This document shows, one piece after another, positions 1 to 6,646 of a stretch of 6,950 bases of DNA (position 1 is the first letter of the stretch; every line of letters begins with the position of its first letter). Source of the DNA: JANQRV01 sp964533785. GTDB taxonomy: Bacteria; Bacteroidota; Bacteroidia; Chitinophagales; Saprospiraceae. A program made the translations under genes and the position numbers. The stretch lies in assembly GCA_964533785.1 (NCBI GenBank), contig CAZHNG010000349.1, forward strand, positions 1 to 6,950. Reading direction: 5' to 3'. The notes beneath the pieces are model-generated. The model was not told the DNA's origin. It searched no databases and saw only the letters and a program-made list of their open reading frames with translations.

Positions 1-17
1 AATTAGTTAGAATTTTT

Positions 18-52
18 AGTCTAACTTCTAGAGTCTAGCGTCAAAAGTCTAG
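18..52. repeat. Degenerate 7-bp tandem repeat, five units
   Basis: Read in steps of seven, this stretch gives AGTCTAA, CTTCTAG, AGTCTAG, CGTCAAA, AGTCTAG. The core AGTCTA recurs at 18, 32 and 46, exactly 14 bp apart, with diverged copies in between. The units before (11-17) and after (53-59) do not fit, so the array has clear edges. It lies 24 bp before the start codon of the ligase-CBS gene. From memory, similar heptamer arrays occur between genes in other Bacteroidota; no function can be read from the sequence. Confidence 0.6.
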
Positions 53-76
53 GAATAAATAGAATAAACAAAAAGT

Positions 77-2002
77 ATGGGAGTACAGAATGTACATGCT
101 CCGTTAGGAGGTGATGATATGCACAGTTTTGTCCGGCAATTACTCAGTGATGTAAGGGCTTTTGAGTATATGTTGGAAAACAATTGGTTTGAGGATGACA
201 CTATCCGCATTGGCGCTGAACAGGAAATGTTTATAGTGGACCAGAGAACTTATAAACCGGTGCCAATTGCCATGGAAGCCTTACAATTGATGAAAGAATA
301 CCCATGGGTAGAGACCGAACTGGCCAAATTTAACCTGGAGATTAATTCCACGCCCAGGTTATTCCAGGGTCATTGTTTTCGGGAATTAGAACAGGAAACA
401 CTTGAATGGCTCGATATCATCAGGAAAAATGTACGGAAACTGGGCGCGGAGGTTGTATTAACTGGAATACTTCCAACATTACGGAAGTTTGACCTGGAAC
501 TTCACAATCTTACGCCCAAACCCCGCTACCGGGCGTTGATTGATGCGATTAACAGCCAGCAAATTGGCAATGCTTATGAATTGCGTTTGATCGGAATTGA
601 TGAGTTATTGGTCAAGCATGATTCACCGCTTATTGAAGCTTGTAATACGAGTTTTCAGGTGCATTTGCAGGTGCGGCCGCAGGATTTTGTGAAGCTGTAT
701 AACATTGCCCAGGGGTTAACTGCACCGCTGATGGCAATAGCGGCTAATTCGCCGATCGTTTTCGGTAAGCGGTTGTGGCACGAAAGCCGCATTGCTTTGT
801 TTCAACAGGCGCTGGATACCCGTTCTACTCATAATCACATGCGGGAGCGTAGCCCACGGGTAAGTTTTGGCAATGGTTGGTTGGAACACTCGATCATGGA
901 AATATACCGGGAGGATATCGCTAGGTTCAGAGTACTCCTTGGTGGCGACAGTGGCGAAGACGCCTGGTCTATGATTCGGGAAGGAAAAGTGCCAAAACTC
1001 AGGGCATTGCAAATCCACAATGGTACGGTTTACCGCTGGAACAGGCCGTGTTATGGTATCAGTGAAAATGGTAAACCTCATTTGCGCATCGAAAACCGCG
1101 TATTGCCTTCCGGACCAACGGTGATTGATGAAATGGCCAATGCCGCCCTTTGGCTAGGGGCTATGGTCGGTATGTCATTGACCATTGATGATATCACCCA
1201 GCATTTTTCCTGGGAAGACGCCAGGGATAATCTGACAAAAGCGGCCAAAATGGGGATTGATTCTACTTTTACCTGGTTTGGAGATCAAAAGATCGGGGCA
1301 TGTGAATTGATCCTTCGTGAAATTTTACCGCTCGCACGGAAAGGCTTGGAAAATCAACAGATAGCCGCAGAGGATATTGATCGCTACCTGGGCGTCATTG
1401 AAGAAAGAGCGAAAAAGCACATGAACGGAGCGCGTTGGCAATTAAGAGCTTATTCAAAACTGGTCAAAGAAGTGGGGAAAGACGAAGCTTTAAGTGCATT
1501 AACCGCCAGTATACATAAAAATCAGAGCCGGGAAACCCCTATCCATGAATGGCCTATGCCTTCGGCGGATGATCTGGATGAATATATGCCGGGTAGTCTG
1601 TTAGTGGAAGAATTTATGGAAACAGACCTTTTTACCGTTCATAAAGATGATATTATTGAGCTGGTAGCTCAGCTAATGGATTGGCGAAATATTCGTTATA
1701 TGCCGGTAGAAGATAAAAAAGGTAATTTGTGCGGATTAGTGACTTCTCAGCATTTAATACGTCACTTTATTGAGAATCCTCGATTTGCTAAAAAGCATGC
1801 TGCGACGGTAGAGGATATTATGATCCCTTTTGACCAGGTCATTACTATATCTCCCGATGCCACTATAGGCGAAGCTGCAAGGTTGATGCGAAAAAATAAC
1901 ATCGGGTGCCTGGCAGTAGTGAAAGAAACCGAACTTATTGGTATGATCACTGAAACGGAATTTCTGCGAGTTTCTAACCGGTTGATCGAAAGAAACCATT
2001 AG
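77..2002 (+). CDS. Glutamate-cysteine ligase-like (GCS2 family) enzyme with C-terminal CBS domain pair
   Basis: A 641-residue cytoplasmic protein with no signal peptide or membrane segment. The first three quarters resemble the GCS2 / carboxylate-amine ligase family, which joins a carboxylate to an amine using ATP. Visible marks are I-G-A-E-Q-E at residues 45-50, whose glutamates fit the metal/ATP site, a following L-E-I-N-S-T-P segment, and R-I-E-N-R at 337-341 followed by L-P-S-G-P. The C-terminus carries two CBS motifs, about 510-571 and 578-637, which in other proteins bind adenine nucleotides and tune activity. The usual T/S-x-x-D ribose-binding motif reads T556-S-Q-H and T625-E-T-E, so nucleotide binding may be altered. 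The substrate is unknown; classic glutathione synthesis is only one option, and no gshB or ATP-grasp partner is in the window. The start at 77 is chosen because homologues, as I remember them, begin M-G-x-Q-N-V; Met15 at 119 is an alternative. The gene appears monocistronic. Confidence 0.85.
   Translation: MGVQNVHAPLGGDDMHSFVRQLLSDVRAFEYMLENNWFEDDTIRIGAEQEMFIVDQRTYKPVPIAMEALQLMKEYPWVETELAKFNLEINSTPRLFQGHCFRELEQETLEWLDIIRKNVRKLGAEVVLTGILPTLRKFDLELHNLTPKPRYRALIDAINSQQIGNAYELRLIGIDELLVKHDSPLIEACNTSFQVHLQVRPQDFVKLYNIAQGLTAPLMAIAANSPIVFGKRLWHESRIALFQQALDTRSTHNHMRERSPRVSFGNGWLEHSIMEIYREDIARFRVLLGGDSGEDAWSMIREGKVPKLRALQIHNGTVYRWNRPCYGISENGKPHLRIENRVLPSGPTVIDEMANAALWLGAMVGMSLTIDDITQHFSWEDARDNLTKAAKMGIDSTFTWFGDQKIGACELILREILPLARKGLENQQIAAEDIDRYLGVIEERAKKHMNGARWQLRAYSKLVKEVGKDEALSALTASIHKNQSRETPIHEWPMPSADDLDEYMPGSLLVEEFMETDLFTVHKDDIIELVAQLMDWRNIRYMPVEDKKGNLCGLVTSQHLIRHFIENPRFAKKHAATVEDIMIPFDQVITISPDATIGEAARLMRKNNIGCLAVVKETELIGMITETEFLRVSNRLIERNH
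106..113 (+). promoter_or_regulatory. Shine-Dalgarno-like AGGAGGTG inside the 5' end of the ligase-CBS gene
   Basis: AGGAGGTG is a full match to the anti-Shine-Dalgarno sequence of 16S rRNA and ends 5 bases before an in-frame ATG at 119 (Met15). The other starts in this window lack such a site at a usable distance. It could mark an alternative start giving a protein 14 residues shorter, or it could be chance, since the residues encoded before Met15 look conserved in the family from memory. Confidence 0.3.
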
Positions 2003-2044
2003 AAATTAGTAGAACAGCTTCATTTTTTGTTTGCTCACATACTC

Positions 2045-2071
2045 TTGGTGTTCAACTAGTATGATCACCAA
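2045..2071. repeat. Imperfect 27-bp palindrome between genes
   Basis: Arms TTGGTG (2045-2050) and CACCAA (2066-2071) frame inner pairs TCA/TGA and CT/AG around a single central base. Eleven of thirteen positions pair. It begins 42 bp after the ligase-CBS stop codon. No run of T follows on either strand, so it does not look like a standard intrinsic terminator; an operator for a dimeric regulator or a 3'-end RNA hairpin are both possible. Confidence 0.4.
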
Positions 2072-2204
2072 ATACTTGTAGGCTAGCATCTGGAATCTGC
2101 GGGCTTACTTAAAGTATAGAAAATACACTTATTGTTAATAGACTAATATTAGCATATCGTTCGTTAATTCAATATTCAAGGAGAAAGCCAAAAACAGCAA
2201 AAGC

Positions 2205-3935
2205 ATGAGAAATATCTTTTTTATTATTGCAATTTTCTCACTCCCCATAGTCCTTAGTGCGCAAAATAATATTTTTTATACCGTGCAGATCGGGACCTTT
2301 TTAGATGCCAAAAAGCCAGACTTTGAGCAGTTGAAACCGTTGGGATTTGTTTATGCAAAGCCCATGCGGAATAATCTCTACGAAGTTTATATTGGTAATT
2401 TTGAAACGCGGGCAGCGGCTCAGAAAATGGTCAATAGATTAGCTGACCTGGGATACAGTAATGCTTTTGCCCAAGAAAAATTTCTGGGAGACGGTGAAAC
2501 CGTTACGGTTATTCAAATCGCTACTCGCGCCCTGAATCAAGATCTTGATTGGGAAAAATTCCTGGCAACGAGTGAAGACTTGTACGTCATTATCAGCGAG
2601 GATAAAGTGAAAATTATCGCAGGTATTTACAACAGTGTCGATGCTGCAAAACAGCAGTTACCAGCTGTCCGCAAAAAGGGCTTTGGTGATGCTTTTATCA
2701 AGAAAGTCAATACGGTTTTTCTTCATCGTGTCGGCCGTTTTGAACTAGAAGGTGTAAAACAACCTTTGATTCCCATTACGATCAGTGATAATCCTGACCG
2801 CAGTCCACGGTACAACCCTAATATACCAAGTGACATTCCGACCAGTGCCGAGGCTACCGGAGGTAGAATTCCGTCTGGTGAAGTGATCAGGCCTAAATCT
2901 CCTAATATCAGTGTGCCGTCCGTTAATGTAGACGCAAATCTTCCCGATATTCGCACAAAAGTGAAAAGAACCTCAGCGTTGGAGTTACAAAGGGTGCTGA
3001 AACAAGAAGGACACTACAAAAGTAGTCTTGATGGATATTATGGCAATGGCACCCGCACCGCCTATGATAAACTAAAGAATCAAAATAGAGAGTTTATAAA
3101 GTATGCTGTGTTGGCTAAACACATGCAAACACCAGAACAAAATACTGCAGATCTTCCCCTGCAAAGTTTAATTTCGAACTTAACCGAGGAGCAAGACCCT
3201 ATCCAGATGCTGGATAGTTATGATCATCCAATGAGTAAGGCGTATAAAGCATACCTGCTTTTCTATAATTACGGGCCCAGTACCGAAGTGAATTTCCTTA
3301 TGAATGCTGCTCTCAGAGCCTTATTCGCCAACGGGATTGCTCCCGCAGCACCAGTGAATCCCGATGCCACTTATGCCTATAATGATATGAATCAGGTGGT
3401 TTTACACTTGCTGTACATGCATAGTGCTCCTAAAAATCCTTACGTTGCTCCCTGCTGGTTATTTGCAGTGCACCCAAGGGAAACGGCATATGCCAACAAT
3501 CAATTTGCCCAGTATCCCGATGCTAACTTCCCGACCCAAAATTGCGGGCAGTTCTCATCCTGGGAGGATGTCCGTATTTTACAGGCAATCGCACTGGCTT
3601 TAAACCCTGACAAAAAACTGAATACTCTACGTTTGGCTAGAGATGCTACCAGGAGGTCTTCGCTCTACATGTCGCCCGCTCCCTTGAGTTCTTCCGAAAT
3701 GGAAGCTTTGGAATCCTGGAACAGTTCACTCTGGAAAGGTTTGAGTGGATGGGCATCCAGAGATCCTTTGAATCGAAATACCATGGTGGCTTTGAAAGCT
3801 GCCTACTACCAGACCTATGTTCTACTTGAAGATTTTTACATGGACAAAGGGTTAAAAGCCGGTCAGGCCAAGGGTTTGGCGCTGGCAACACTACAAACTA
3901 TGGTGGGATACCACTTACAACGTTTCCTTGCTTAA
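2205..3935 (+). CDS. Secreted SPOR-domain protein with peptidoglycan-binding-like motif and unknown C-terminal domain
   Basis: A 576-residue exported protein. A signal peptide spans about residues 1-19 (hydrophobic core then L-S-A-Q); there is no lipobox cysteine, so it is probably soluble in the periplasm. Residues about 24-93 form a SPOR-like module (F-Y-T-V-Q-I-G-T-F near its start, Y-E-V-Y-I-G-N-F in the middle), a fold that binds denuded glycan strands of peptidoglycan. Residues about 98-180 look like a second, diverged SPOR-like repeat (V-I-Q-I-A-T, then K-I-I-A-G-I-Y). A Pro/Ser-rich linker follows to about 255. Residues 256-288 resemble a PG_binding_1 motif, with L-Q-R-V-L-K followed by D-G-Y-Y-G-N-G-T-R-T-A. 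Residues about 300-576 are largely helical, contain Cys417 and Cys447 that could form a disulfide, and match nothing I recognise. Cell-wall attachment is well supported; any enzymatic role is not. The gene ends just before a strong terminator. An AGGAGA at 2179 is too far (20 bases) from the ATG to act as a typical ribosome site. Confidence 0.85.
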   Translation: MRNIFFIIAIFSLPIVLSAQNNIFYTVQIGTFLDAKKPDFEQLKPLGFVYAKPMRNNLYEVYIGNFETRAAAQKMVNRLADLGYSNAFAQEKFLGDGETVTVIQIATRALNQDLDWEKFLATSEDLYVIISEDKVKIIAGIYNSVDAAKQQLPAVRKKGFGDAFIKKVNTVFLHRVGRFELEGVKQPLIPITISDNPDRSPRYNPNIPSDIPTSAEATGGRIPSGEVIRPKSPNISVPSVNVDANLPDIRTKVKRTSALELQRVLKQEGHYKSSLDGYYGNGTRTAYDKLKNQNREFIKYAVLAKHMQTPEQNTADLPLQSLISNLTEEQDPIQMLDSYDHPMSKAYKAYLLFYNYGPSTEVNFLMNAALRALFANGIAPAAPVNPDATYAYNDMNQVVLHLLYMHSAPKNPYVAPCWLFAVHPRETAYANNQFAQYPDANFPTQNCGQFSSWEDVRILQAIALALNPDKKLNTLRLARDATRRSSLYMSPAPLSSSEMEALESWNSSLWKGLSGWASRDPLNRNTMVALKAAYYQTYVLLEDFYMDKGLKAGQAKGLALATLQTMVGYHLQRFLA

Positions 3936-3965
3936 TCCTAAAAGAAATTTTTTTAGATCTAAAAC

Positions 3966-4002
3966 AAGGAGATGAAGTTAATCGACTTCATCTCCTTTTT
4001 TT
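3966..4002 (+). terminator. Strong rho-independent terminator
   Basis: A perfect 13-bp inverted repeat, AAGGAGATGAAGT (3966-3978) and ACTTCATCTCCTT (3985-3997), encloses a 6-base loop; seven T's run from 3996 to 4002. It starts 30 bp after the stop codon of the SPOR-domain gene and should end that transcript, isolating the barrel-lptB unit downstream. Confidence 0.93.
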
Positions 4003-4099
4003 ATGAATCTGATTGAAAATATTCGAACTTCTCAGCTTACGTGGTAGCAACAATGCTTGTCTTCAAAACAAGCTGCGCAAAATCTGTATTCTTTCTTAC

Positions 4100-4107
4100 T
4101 ATATTTG
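4100..4107 (+). promoter_or_regulatory. Probable promoter -7 element TATATTTG for the barrel-lptB unit
   Basis: TATATTTG fits the Bacteroidota primary sigma factor -7 consensus TAnnTTTG exactly. A start of transcription some 6-8 bases downstream would give a leader of about 16 bases before the ATG at 4130. No clear TTTG-type -33 element sits about 20 bp upstream, which lowers confidence. It follows the strong terminator, where a new promoter is expected. Confidence 0.5.
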
Positions 4108-4129
4108 TGCTTATTTCAATGCAAAAAAG

Positions 4130-4855
4130 ATGAAAAGATATATTTGTTTATTTGGGTTAACCCTGTTTGGTATCGTAGCTGTTCAGGCTCAGGGAGGTTA
4201 TGTTTTTGGAATTAAAGGGGGGCCAACAGTGGCTTTTCAGCAGTGGAACTCATTTGAAAGAGATCCTCTGTTGAGATACCACGGAGCAGTATTTATAGAA
4301 TCTTTGGATGACGAACAGTTCACCTTGTTTGCGCAAGCTGGATATCATATTAAAGGGAGTTCAATCTTTTTTCCTGCCTTTGTCAATCAGAACGGCAACC
4401 GATTCTCTTCCTTCAATAGAACATTTCAATTCAGGAATGCGTCCCTGATATTAGGGGCCAAGCAAAAATTCGATTTTGGAGTGTCAAATAAACTATTTTA
4501 CTCCTTCGGGGTACGAGGTGATTATACGATTAGCACCCAATTGAGGCCGGAAGGGGTAGATGAAACTGACCCGTTCTTTTTTATTTATCCCTTTGAGGGA
4601 TTTGTTAATGAGTTTAACTATGGGATTACGGTTGGTGGTGGATTAGAAGTTCCCTTGTCAGAACTCGTTGGGTTCTCGTTGGAAGCCACGATAAATCCGG
4701 ATTTCAGTTTACAGTACAACCAGCCCGATATTCCCAATGTCATTGTACCGGGCGTTTCCGGCAACGGTGTTATTGGCGAACGGCGCATTCGTAACATTAC
4801 GATTGAAGTAACTGTTGGACTCCGATTCTTGAGAAAGATTGAATACGTTGATTAG
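4130..4855 (+). CDS. Outer-membrane beta-barrel protein, PorT-like
   Basis: A 241-residue protein with a signal peptide of about 20 residues (M-K-R-Y-I-C then a hydrophobic core, ending V-Q-A-Q). The mature part begins Y-V-F-G-I-K-G-G, typical of the first strand of PorT-like or OmpW-sized barrels, and alternates strand-like segments rich in aromatic and small residues, such as F-T-L-F-A-Q-A-G-Y-H and Y-G-I-T-V-G-G-G-L-E-V. It ends with a strand-like I-T-I-E-V-T-V-G-L-R-F, followed by a short tail. It probably forms an outer-membrane barrel of 8-10 strands; ligand or partner unknown. The start at 4130 places the signal peptide at the N-terminus; the frame is open back to a TTG at 4013, but that would put 39 unlikely residues in front of it. 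The stop is 3 bp before lptB, so the two are very likely co-transcribed, which hints at a role in outer-membrane or LPS biogenesis. That link is inference only. Confidence 0.82.
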   Translation: MKRYICLFGLTLFGIVAVQAQGGYVFGIKGGPTVAFQQWNSFERDPLLRYHGAVFIESLDDEQFTLFAQAGYHIKGSSIFFPAFVNQNGNRFSSFNRTFQFRNASLILGAKQKFDFGVSNKLFYSFGVRGDYTISTQLRPEGVDETDPFFFIYPFEGFVNEFNYGITVGGGLEVPLSELVGFSLEATINPDFSLQYNQPDIPNVIVPGVSGNGVIGERRIRNITIEVTVGLRFLRKIEYVD

Positions 4856-4858
4856 ATT

Positions 4859-5599
4859 ATGATATTACGATCCGAAAACCTCGTTAAGATTTACGGCAAG
4901 CGGGAAGTTGTAAAAAATGTTTCCCTCGAAGTTCACCAGGGCGAAATTGTCGGTTTGCTGGGGCCAAACGGTGCAGGCAAAACCACCACTTTTTACATGG
5001 TTGTTGGGTTCATAAAACCGAATGCGGGAAGAGTTTTTCTCAATGATGACGATATCACTGACCTTCCAATGTACAAGCGAGCCCAAAGAGGAATAGGTTA
5101 TCTTCCGCAGGAACCTTCCGTTTTCAGGAAGTTGAGTGTGGAGGACAACATTATGGCAGTCTTGGAAATGACCAAACTTTCGCGGGAGGAACAAGCCAAT
5201 AAATTGGAAGAACTGATACAGGAGTTTGGGTTGGAGAAGGTACGAAAAAGCAGGGGGGACACCCTTTCCGGTGGCGAACGCAGACGCACCGAAATCGCTC
5301 GTGCATTAGCAACCAGCCCTAAATTTATTCTACTCGACGAGCCATTTGCCGGAATTGATCCCATTGCAGTGGAAGACATACAGTATATTGTGGCTAAACT
5401 CAAAGTCAAAAATATTGGCATTCTGATCACAGACCATAATGTACAGGAGACCTTATCTATTACCGACCGTGCTTACCTTATGTTTGAAGGGGGGATTTTA
5501 AAGGCGGGAACAGCGGAAGAATTGGCCGCAGATGAAATCGTCCGGAAAGTATATCTCGGAAAACACTTTGAATTGCGTCGCAAGAAGATTGATCTTTAA
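4859..5599 (+). CDS. lptB: LPS export ABC transporter ATPase LptB
   Basis: A 246-residue cytoplasmic ATPase that, with LptF/LptG, extracts lipopolysaccharide from the inner membrane and pushes it across the LptC-A-D bridge. All ABC motifs are intact: Walker A G35-P-N-G-A-G-K41-T-T, Q-loop in Y-L-P-Q-E-P-S-V-F-R-K-L, signature L136-S-G-G-E140, Walker B ending L-L-D160-E161-P, and the H-loop histidine 193 in T-D-H-N-V-Q-E-T. The sequence Y-L-P-Q-E-P-S-V-F-R-K-L-S-V-E-D-N-I, the motif L-S-G-G-E-R-R-R-T-E-I-A-R-A-L-A and the ending V-Y-L-G-K-H-F are typical of LptB rather than of amino-acid or lipid ABC ATPases. Length matches the family (about 240). It starts 3 bp after the barrel gene without its own ribosome site, consistent with translation following from the upstream gene. 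No other lpt gene is in the window, as is common because lptB is often separate from lptFG in this phylum. Confidence 0.95.
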   Translation: MILRSENLVKIYGKREVVKNVSLEVHQGEIVGLLGPNGAGKTTTFYMVVGFIKPNAGRVFLNDDDITDLPMYKRAQRGIGYLPQEPSVFRKLSVEDNIMAVLEMTKLSREEQANKLEELIQEFGLEKVRKSRGDTLSGGERRRTEIARALATSPKFILLDEPFAGIDPIAVEDIQYIVAKLKVKNIGILITDHNVQETLSITDRAYLMFEGGILKAGTAEELAADEIVRKVYLGKHFELRRKKIDL

Positions 5600-5776
5600 T
5601 AGCTGGAGATTTAGAACGCTCTTGATCGAAGGGAACATAACGCAAGGATGCGATCGTGTAGTGAACTCTCTGAAGTTTTTGTCAATGTAAGTGTTTAAAG
5701 AACTCGGTTGAAAGCTTTTAAACGGGGTATGAGAAAAAATTAGTGGGTCGAAAGCGGTAAGGCAATTAAAAAATAG

Positions 5777-5784
5777 TACTTTTG
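5777..5784 (+). promoter_or_regulatory. Probable promoter -7 element TACTTTTG for gcvH
   Basis: TACTTTTG matches the Bacteroidota -7 consensus TAnnTTTG exactly and lies 35 bp before the gcvH ATG, giving a predicted leader of about 28 bases that is very A/T-rich. A convincing -33 TTTG is not visible at the expected distance. The rest of the gap from 5600 to here has no open reading frame I would call, no terminator after lptB and no recognisable RNA; a glycine riboswitch, sometimes found before gcv genes, is not seen. Confidence 0.5.
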
Positions 5785-5819
5785 ACAGGCTTAAAAATTA
5801 TTTATAAAAGTATTTTTCA

Positions 5820-6218
5820 ATGGAATTTCCTGAAAATTTAAAATACACCAGCGAACACGAATGGATAAGGGTTGACGGTGAGTATGCCTACGTTGGAATT
5901 ACGGATTTTGCGCAGGGTGAATTAGGAGACCTGGTTTATGTAGAAGTAGAAACTGTAGGCGAAACCTTAAAGGCCAATGACGTCTTCGGCACGGTCGAAG
6001 CCGTAAAAACGACCTCTGATCTTTTTATGCCCGTTACTGGTGAAATTGTTGAATTCAATACAGAACTGGATGCTGACGGCAATGACAATCCCGCGATCAT
6101 TAATGAAGATCCCTATGGCGAAGGTTGGATCATAAAAATCAAGCTAGGGGATGCCGGGGAAGTCGACAACCTGATGTCAGCAGAGGAATACAAAAAAGAG
6201 GTAGAGGTAACTGAATAA
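5820..6218 (+). CDS. gcvH: Glycine cleavage system H protein
   Basis: A 132-residue cytoplasmic lipoyl carrier. In glycine breakdown its lipoyl arm takes the aminomethyl group from the P protein (GcvP), hands it to the T protein (GcvT, giving methylene-tetrahydrofolate and ammonia) and is reoxidised by the L protein. The lipoylated lysine is K63 in V-E-A-V-K-T-T-S-D. The N-terminal Y-T-S-E-H-E-W (9-15), G-I-T-D-F-A-Q (26-32) and the late N-E-D-P-Y-G-E-G-W-I segment are all family signatures. The length is normal, with an acidic C-terminal tail. No gcvP or gcvT is nearby; the downstream neighbours are envelope genes, an arrangement I recall in other Bacteroidota, where sprA often lies upstream (not here). 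Confidence 0.97.
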   Translation: MEFPENLKYTSEHEWIRVDGEYAYVGITDFAQGELGDLVYVEVETVGETLKANDVFGTVEAVKTTSDLFMPVTGEIVEFNTELDADGNDNPAIINEDPYGEGWIIKIKLGDAGEVDNLMSAEEYKKEVEVTE

Positions 6219-6253
6219 TTTTTTTGTACACGATACACCATTATTTCTTTTTG

Positions 6254-6631
6254 ATGCATCTAGTCAATGTAAGTAGAATAAAAGTATTCTCGCTTCCGAT
6301 AATGTGGAGTTTGATCATTTTATATCTCTCAACGAAGGGAGGGGTGAACTTTCCTTCTTCGTTTAGCGATTTAATCGAACTGGACAAGATTGGTCATGCT
6401 GCTTTTTATTGTGTTTTGACCGTATTACTATATAGGTCTATGCGCGCTATCGAATGGGAAAAGTTCAGTAGTTTTGCATTTTCACTCGTTGTAGCCAGTA
6501 GCTACGGTATTTTATTGGAAATTGTGCAATATACTTTTTTTCCAGGCAGATATTTTGAAGTTTATGACATTGTTGCTAATATTATCGGTGCGTCATTAAG
6601 TTGGCTAATAATTCGTTATTTTTTCATATAA
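6254..6631 (+). CDS. VanZ-family integral membrane protein
   Basis: A 125-residue membrane protein with about four hydrophobic segments (roughly residues 11-27, 46-62, 71-94 and 105-125). VanZ-family marks are clear: D44-K-I-G-H48, E89-I-V-Q92, P97-G-R99 and D105-x-x-A-N109-x-x-G112. The family is named after a teicoplanin-resistance protein, but most members, including this small single-domain type, have no known function; it should not be read as a resistance gene. The ATG at 6254 is chosen; the frame is open upstream to a TTG at 6224, which would add ten residues with no support. It lies 35 bp after gcvH and 15 bp before the TonB-like gene, so it is probably in one operon with both. Its positively charged segments between helices fit an inner-membrane location. 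Confidence 0.88.
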   Translation: MHLVNVSRIKVFSLPIMWSLIILYLSTKGGVNFPSSFSDLIELDKIGHAAFYCVLTVLLYRSMRAIEWEKFSSFAFSLVVASSYGILLEIVQYTFFPGRYFEVYDIVANIIGASLSWLIIRYFFI

Positions 6632-6646
6632 AAAATCTTTGTCAGT

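Noticed and set aside
716..1081. Open frames on the - strand within the ligase-CBS gene (also within the SPOR and lptB genes)
   Set aside because: They lie wholly inside well-supported + strand genes, have low-complexity or atypical protein sequence and show no motif.
2132..2163. Promoter for the SPOR-domain gene: TTG at 2132, 20 bp, then TATCGTTCG, with a CTAATATTAG palindrome (2143-2152) between
   Set aside because: The -7 part deviates from TAnnTTTG by an extra base and a substitution; too weak to list as a feature although position is plausible.
2179..2184. AGGAGA as ribosome binding site for the SPOR-domain gene
   Set aside because: It is 20 bases from the ATG, well beyond the usual spacing, and no closer in-frame start exists.
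4013..4100. tRNA-like sequence: an anticodon-arm-like hairpin with a 7-base loop, plus TTCGAA nearby (either strand)
   Set aside because: On the + strand the loop CTTCAAA recalls a UCA anticodon, but there is no T arm downstream and no D stem. On the - strand TTCGAAT sits in a mispaired stem (G-A at the closing pair) and no acceptor 5' half is found.
4013..4129. Upstream extension of the barrel gene from a TTG codon
   Set aside because: It would put 39 residues with no recognisable feature before a well-formed signal peptide; the ATG at 4130 is preceded by a suitable -7 element.
5600..5776. Riboswitch or small gene between lptB and gcvH
   Set aside because: No open frame with a credible start, no tandem aptamer-like stems and no terminator could be made out by eye; only minor repeats such as GAAAGC twice.
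6224..6253. TTG start for the VanZ-like gene
   Set aside because: ATG at 6254 is in frame, the extra ten residues show no family signature, and the shorter form has the usual single-domain length.
5681..6274. Direct repeat of GTCAATGTAAGT at 5681-5692 and 6263-6274
   Set aside because: A single 12-base match is expected about once by chance in a window of this length, and the second copy lies inside coding sequence.
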